DNA of 64,000 nucleotides, taken from positions 115,503-179,502 of the forward strand of contig JAGPDF010000001.1 of NCBI GenBank assembly GCA_018057705.1, written 5' to 3'. The notes under the pieces are model-generated. The model was not told the DNA's origin. It did no database searches and saw nothing but the letters and a program-made list of their open reading frames with translations. Of this stretch, positions 61,382 to 64,000 are shown piece by piece. The position numbers were made by a program, and so were the translations under genes. Within the stretch, counting starts at the first letter, position 1, and each line of letters begins with the position of its first letter. This DNA is from Thermoanaerobaculia bacterium. GTDB taxonomy: Bacteria; Acidobacteriota; Thermoanaerobaculia; Multivoradales; JAGPDF01.

Positions 61382-61481
61382 GGGAAAAACCGTGACAGTT
61401 ACCCTTTTTCAGCTCACCGCACCTGCGCGCCAAGTGAAGCGTTGAGGCGCTGAAAAAGGGGTAACTGTCACGGTTTTTCCC
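61382..61481. repeat. Intergenic palindromic repeat, core GTGACAGTTACC (element 2)
   Basis: The left arm 61382-61413 (GGGAAAAACCGTGACAGTTA...) pairs with the right arm 61449-61481, with one extra C in the right arm and otherwise perfect complementarity over about 32 bases. The loop has 35 bases. The core is shared with element 1. It lies between the divergent pepD and DUF6526 genes and abuts the pepD -10 hexamer. Confidence 0.82.
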
Positions 61482-61518
61482 GATAGGCTTCGCCGACGCT
61501 CAACCTACTGGAGATCCC

Positions 61519-61965
61519 ATGGCCACGAATGCCCCGACCGAGCAGAACTTCGCCAACCACACCCAGCAGCTGCCGCCGCTCTATACGGCCGCCGCGCTCG
61601 TGCTGGCCGTGAACCTCCTCTGGACGCTCTGGATCCTCGTGCGCTTTCCGTCGTTCGCGAGCGCGCTCGCCGTCCTGACCGCAGCGGCGCTCATCGTCGT
61701 CGGCCTCTACGCCCGCACCAACGCGCTGGTCGTCCAGAACCGGGTGATCCGGCTCGAGGAGCGCCTGCGCCTCGCCAGCCTCCTGCCCGCCGACCTCGCG
61801 GCGCGGATCGGCGAGCTCTCGACGGGCCAGCTCATCGCCCTGCGCTTCTCGAGCGACGCCGAGGTCGCCGAGCTCACCCGCGAGGTCCTCGCCGGCGACA
61901 TCCAGGACAAGAAGGTGATCAAGGGCAAGATCCGGAGCTGGCGCGCCGACTTCCTGCGCGTCTGA
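61519..61965 (+). CDS. DUF6526 membrane protein
   Basis: This 148-residue protein starts with the family signature EQNFANHTQQLPPLY. Two hydrophobic segments (AAALVLAVNLLWTLWILV and ALAVLTAAALIVVGLYA) follow, then a soluble helical half (RLEERLRLASLLPADLAARI). Function is unknown. The ATG at 61519 has a modest TGGAG upstream. It is convergent with mltA, 11 bases from its stop. Confidence 0.78.
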   Translation: MATNAPTEQNFANHTQQLPPLYTAAALVLAVNLLWTLWILVRFPSFASALAVLTAAALIVVGLYARTNALVVQNRVIRLEERLRLASLLPADLAARIGELSTGQLIALRFSSDAEVAELTREVLAGDIQDKKVIKGKIRSWRADFLRV

Positions 61966-61976
61966 GGCGGCTCCGG

Positions 61977-63323
61977 CTAGAAAGCGGTCGGTGGCGGCAG
62001 CGCCTTCGGCCAGAGGAGCCAGAGGCGGCCAGGCTGTTTCATGCGGCCGGCGATCGCTTCGGCCTCGGCACCGGCCCCCCAGAAAAGGTCGCCGCGCACC
62101 GGCCCCTTGATGGCGCCGCCGCGATCCTGCGGCACCATCAGGCGACGCAGCGGCGACTCTTCGAGCCGGCCCAGCTCGGGCAGCGCCGGCAGCGTCGAAT
62201 CGAGCCAGAGCGGCAGGCCGTACGGCAGGAACCGACTGTCGATCGCGAGGGATCGCCCCGGCGTCAGCTCGACCCCGGCGGCGCCGACCGGCGCACCGGG
62301 CAGAACGCGGAAGAAGACGTAGGAGCGGTTGGCGCGCATGACTTCGTCGGCCTCCGCAGGATGGGTCCGCAGCCAGTGGCGAATCGTCTGCAGCGAGACC
62401 GCTTCGCGCGTGAGCTCGCCGCGCTCGATCAGGACCTTGCCGATCGCGGTGTAGTCGTGGCCATTCTGCCCGGCGTAGCCGATGCGAACGATCGAGCCGT
62501 CCGGCAGGACGACCCGACCCGACCCCTGAATCTGCAGGAAGAAGAGCGCTACCGGATCTTCCACCCAGAGCATCTCGAGGCCGCGGCCCGAGAGCGCGCC
62601 GCTCTCGATCTCGGCGCGGTCCCAGTAGGGGCGGAAGGTGCCGCCGCGCATCATGCCGGTGATCTTCCGGCCGGCGAGATCGCCCTTGAAATCGCCCAGA
62701 TCGACGACCAGCTGGTCGCGCGGCGCGAGATAGACCGGATGGACGAACGGCGCCTTCTTCTTGCGCGCCCCGGCGATCTCGGGCTCGTAGTAGCCGGTGA
62801 ACAGACCCTCACGGTCGCCGCGGTTGGTGATCTGCCAGGGAGAGAACTTCTGTTCCAGGAAGCGGCGCACGGCCGCGTCGTCTCCGGGCGGCAGCGCGGC
62901 CGCGTCGCGGCAGAGCGCCCGCCAGAGATCGGACGCTCCGGCGAGGACGGTTCCGAGGTTACCGCCCGAGCCCTCTTTGGGCCTCCCGATGCACGATCCG
63001 AGGAGCGCCGGGAGCGCCTCGGACACGCGGTCCGTCTGAAAGCCCTCGAGGTCGGCGAACGAGGCCGCCGAGACGACCAGCCGGTCCTCGGGCGGAGCAA
63101 CAGGGACGGTGACGGGGACCGCTCCGCGCACAGCGATGGCGGCCGGCGACTCCCGCAGCTGCGCGAGAGCCCAGTAGGCGACGGCGCAAGCCGCAACGGC
63201 GAGGCCGGCGGTGGCGAGTGCGAGCCGGCGCCAGAAGGCGACGGCGCGCAACCGCGGCTGCGACGGCGGATCGAAACGCACCCCCGGCCGCGGGGGCTCG
63301 CCGGAAGGCACCTGCGACGGCAA
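61977..63323 (-). CDS. mltA: MltA-type membrane-bound lytic murein transglycosylase
   Basis: This 448-residue protein has an N-terminal membrane segment (about 32-55) instead of a clear lipobox, then the MltA domain (GLFTGYYEPEIAG, ITGMMRGGTFRPYW, FFLQIQGSGRVVL) and the C-terminal 3D domain with its Asp residues in LAIDSRFLPYG and VPQDRGGAIKGPVRGDLFWG. It cleaves glycan strands to 1,6-anhydromuropeptides. The TTG start at 63323 follows directly on the upstream TAG; the GTG at 63311 is an alternative. It is co-transcribed with the GNAT gene. It complements PBP1b in wall turnover. Confidence 0.9.
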   Translation of the reverse strand: MPSQVPSGEPPRPGVRFDPPSQPRLRAVAFWRRLALATAGLAVAACAVAYWALAQLRESPAAIAVRGAVPVTVPVAPPEDRLVVSAASFADLEGFQTDRVSEALPALLGSCIGRPKEGSGGNLGTVLAGASDLWRALCRDAAALPPGDDAAVRRFLEQKFSPWQITNRGDREGLFTGYYEPEIAGARKKKAPFVHPVYLAPRDQLVVDLGDFKGDLAGRKITGMMRGGTFRPYWDRAEIESGALSGRGLEMLWVEDPVALFFLQIQGSGRVVLPDGSIVRIGYAGQNGHDYTAIGKVLIERGELTREAVSLQTIRHWLRTHPAEADEVMRANRSYVFFRVLPGAPVGAAGVELTPGRSLAIDSRFLPYGLPLWLDSTLPALPELGRLEESPLRRLMVPQDRGGAIKGPVRGDLFWGAGAEAEAIAGRMKQPGRLWLLWPKALPPPTAF

Positions 63324-63860
63324 CTAGAGCTTGAACACCATCAACGTCATGTCGTGCTGGTTGCCGTCCGGATCGGTGCCGTAGCCGGGCACCTCGTACG
63401 AACGGAAGCCGAGCTCGGCCAGCACGCGGATGGCGTCCTCTTCGAGGTCGGTGATCAGCATGCAGTTGAGGTGCTTCAGCCCCAGCCCGCGCGCCGTATC
63501 GATGAAGTGGTTGATGAGCAGCGAACCCAGCCCGACGCCGCGGAACTCGGGATCGATCGTCCACTTGACGCGGCCGGCGAGACGCAGCGGGCCGTGCTCC
63601 CGCCGGTGCAGCGTCGCATCGGCGACGATCCGCTTGCCGTCCAGGGCGAGAATCGGCATCACCTTTTCGTAGTCGAGCTCCACGCCCCAGCGCTCGACGA
63701 CGGCGCGGTCATCGATGCGGTGCCACGCGAATCGCCGATTGGCCTCGGGCAGATGCTGAAAGAACTCGTACAGCGCGCCGACATCGCGCTTGGCGAACGG
63801 GCGCAGCATGACGCGTCGGCCGTCGCGAAGCACGGCCTCCTGCGGGAAACGATGCGGCAT
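63324..63860 (-). CDS. GNAT-family acetyltransferase
   Basis: This 178-residue acetyltransferase has the acetyl-CoA-binding segment VKWTIDPEFRGVGLGSLLIN (the R-x-x-G-x-G/A loop) and a following helix, HFIDTARGLGLKHLNCMLI. The N-terminal part is basic (LRDGRRVMLRPF). The substrate is unknown. AGGAGG at normal spacing fixes the ATG at 63860. The stop TAG directly abuts the TTG of mltA. Confidence 0.88.
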   Translation of the reverse strand: MPHRFPQEAVLRDGRRVMLRPFAKRDVGALYEFFQHLPEANRRFAWHRIDDRAVVERWGVELDYEKVMPILALDGKRIVADATLHRREHGPLRLAGRVKWTIDPEFRGVGLGSLLINHFIDTARGLGLKHLNCMLITDLEEDAIRVLAELGFRSYEVPGYGTDPDGNQHDMTLMVFKL

Positions 63861-64000
63861 GAATCCTCCTCCTAAGAGACAGCCTGGGGCGGCGGCTGGC
63901 GGCACGGGTCAGCGACCGGAGCCACCGGAGCCACCGGAGCATCGAGAGCCTACCAAAGGAAAGCGGGCCCGGTCTTCGGGGGCGATTCGGGGGGTGGGGG
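63861..64000. other. Window edge, no gene seen
   Basis: Upstream of the acetyltransferase the sequence has a short direct repeat (CCGGAGCCA two to three times near 63914-63940) and on the minus strand TTTGGTAGGCT, which may be part of a promoter. No coding frame is convincing. Confidence 0.5.

Noticed and set aside
1..64000. CRISPR arrays, tRNA or rRNA genes, insertion sequences, prophage
   Set aside because: On reading I found no spaced direct-repeat array, no cloverleaf or rRNA-like stretch, and no transposase, integrase or phage structural protein. A dedicated tRNA scan could still find a gene I missed.

Overview
The window is G+C-rich, gene-dense DNA from a Gram-negative bacterium. It encodes a PBP1b-type transglycosylase/transpeptidase, an MltA lytic transglycosylase and many exported hydrolases. 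I saw no tRNA, rRNA, CRISPR array, transposase or prophage gene. The mix of gene families (secreted S9 and M28 peptidases, propeller-amidohydrolase fusion, kinase with a TolB-like propeller, SPFH-GYF protein, beta-helix proteins ending in DGFE-G-W) recalls Acidobacteriota of the Thermoanaerobaculia type. That placement is an impression from gene content, not a phylogenetic result. Many adjacent genes overlap by exactly four bases (GTGA or ATGA), and many first genes have a -10-like hexamer 6-8 bases before the start codon with no Shine-Dalgarno sequence, which suggests leaderless transcription.

Layout. 1-2926: end of a type II fatty-acid/polyketide operon (ACP, active ketosynthase, ketosynthase-like partner without catalytic residues). 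2961-6618: HAMP-SpoIIE phosphatase, SrkA-like kinase and a small zinc-ribbon protein. 6655-10693: a diguanylate cyclase fused to a TonB C-terminal domain, divergent from a secreted S9 peptidase. 10746-14154: a tightly overlapping leftward operon (small protein, nucleotidyltransferase, one-domain asparaginase, RluA pseudouridine synthase, small protein) with a DDAH-like hydrolase upstream. 14330-17664: small proteins plus an SPFH-GYF protein and a TFIIB-type zinc-ribbon membrane protein. 17661-24146: a degenerate GGDEF/EAL protein, an M28 peptidase and a Ser/Thr kinase with a beta-propeller. 24321-31505: a candidate catabolic locus with a Rieske oxygenase, a GcvT-family protein, two tandem phytoene-desaturase-type flavoproteins, an alpha/beta hydrolase and the wreck of a third flavoprotein.

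31512-43708: exported proteins, including an 1138-residue propeller-amidohydrolase, a protein of four exact 151-residue repeats with an IPTL-CTERM-like tail, an MBL hydrolase, two tandem beta-helix proteins and a lipoprotein, with a YhiN-type flavoprotein among them. 43744-54654: Ski2-like helicase, YpfJ-type metalloprotease, histidine kinase, YfhO-like membrane protein, methyltransferase, small membrane protein and PBP1b. 54776-58059: a translationally coupled pair, HEAT-repeat protein and HD-GYP-like protein, that seem to share an N-terminal domain. 58108-63860: Tat-exported amidase, PepD dipeptidase, DUF6526 protein, MltA and a GNAT acetyltransferase.

Two intergenic palindromes (24224-24303 and 61382-61481) share the core GTGACAGTTACC and look like members of one dispersed repeat family. 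The most unusual items are the cyclase-TonB fusion, the leaderless-promoter pattern, the Rieske/GcvT/flavoprotein locus with its decayed paralogue, and the HEAT/HD pair.
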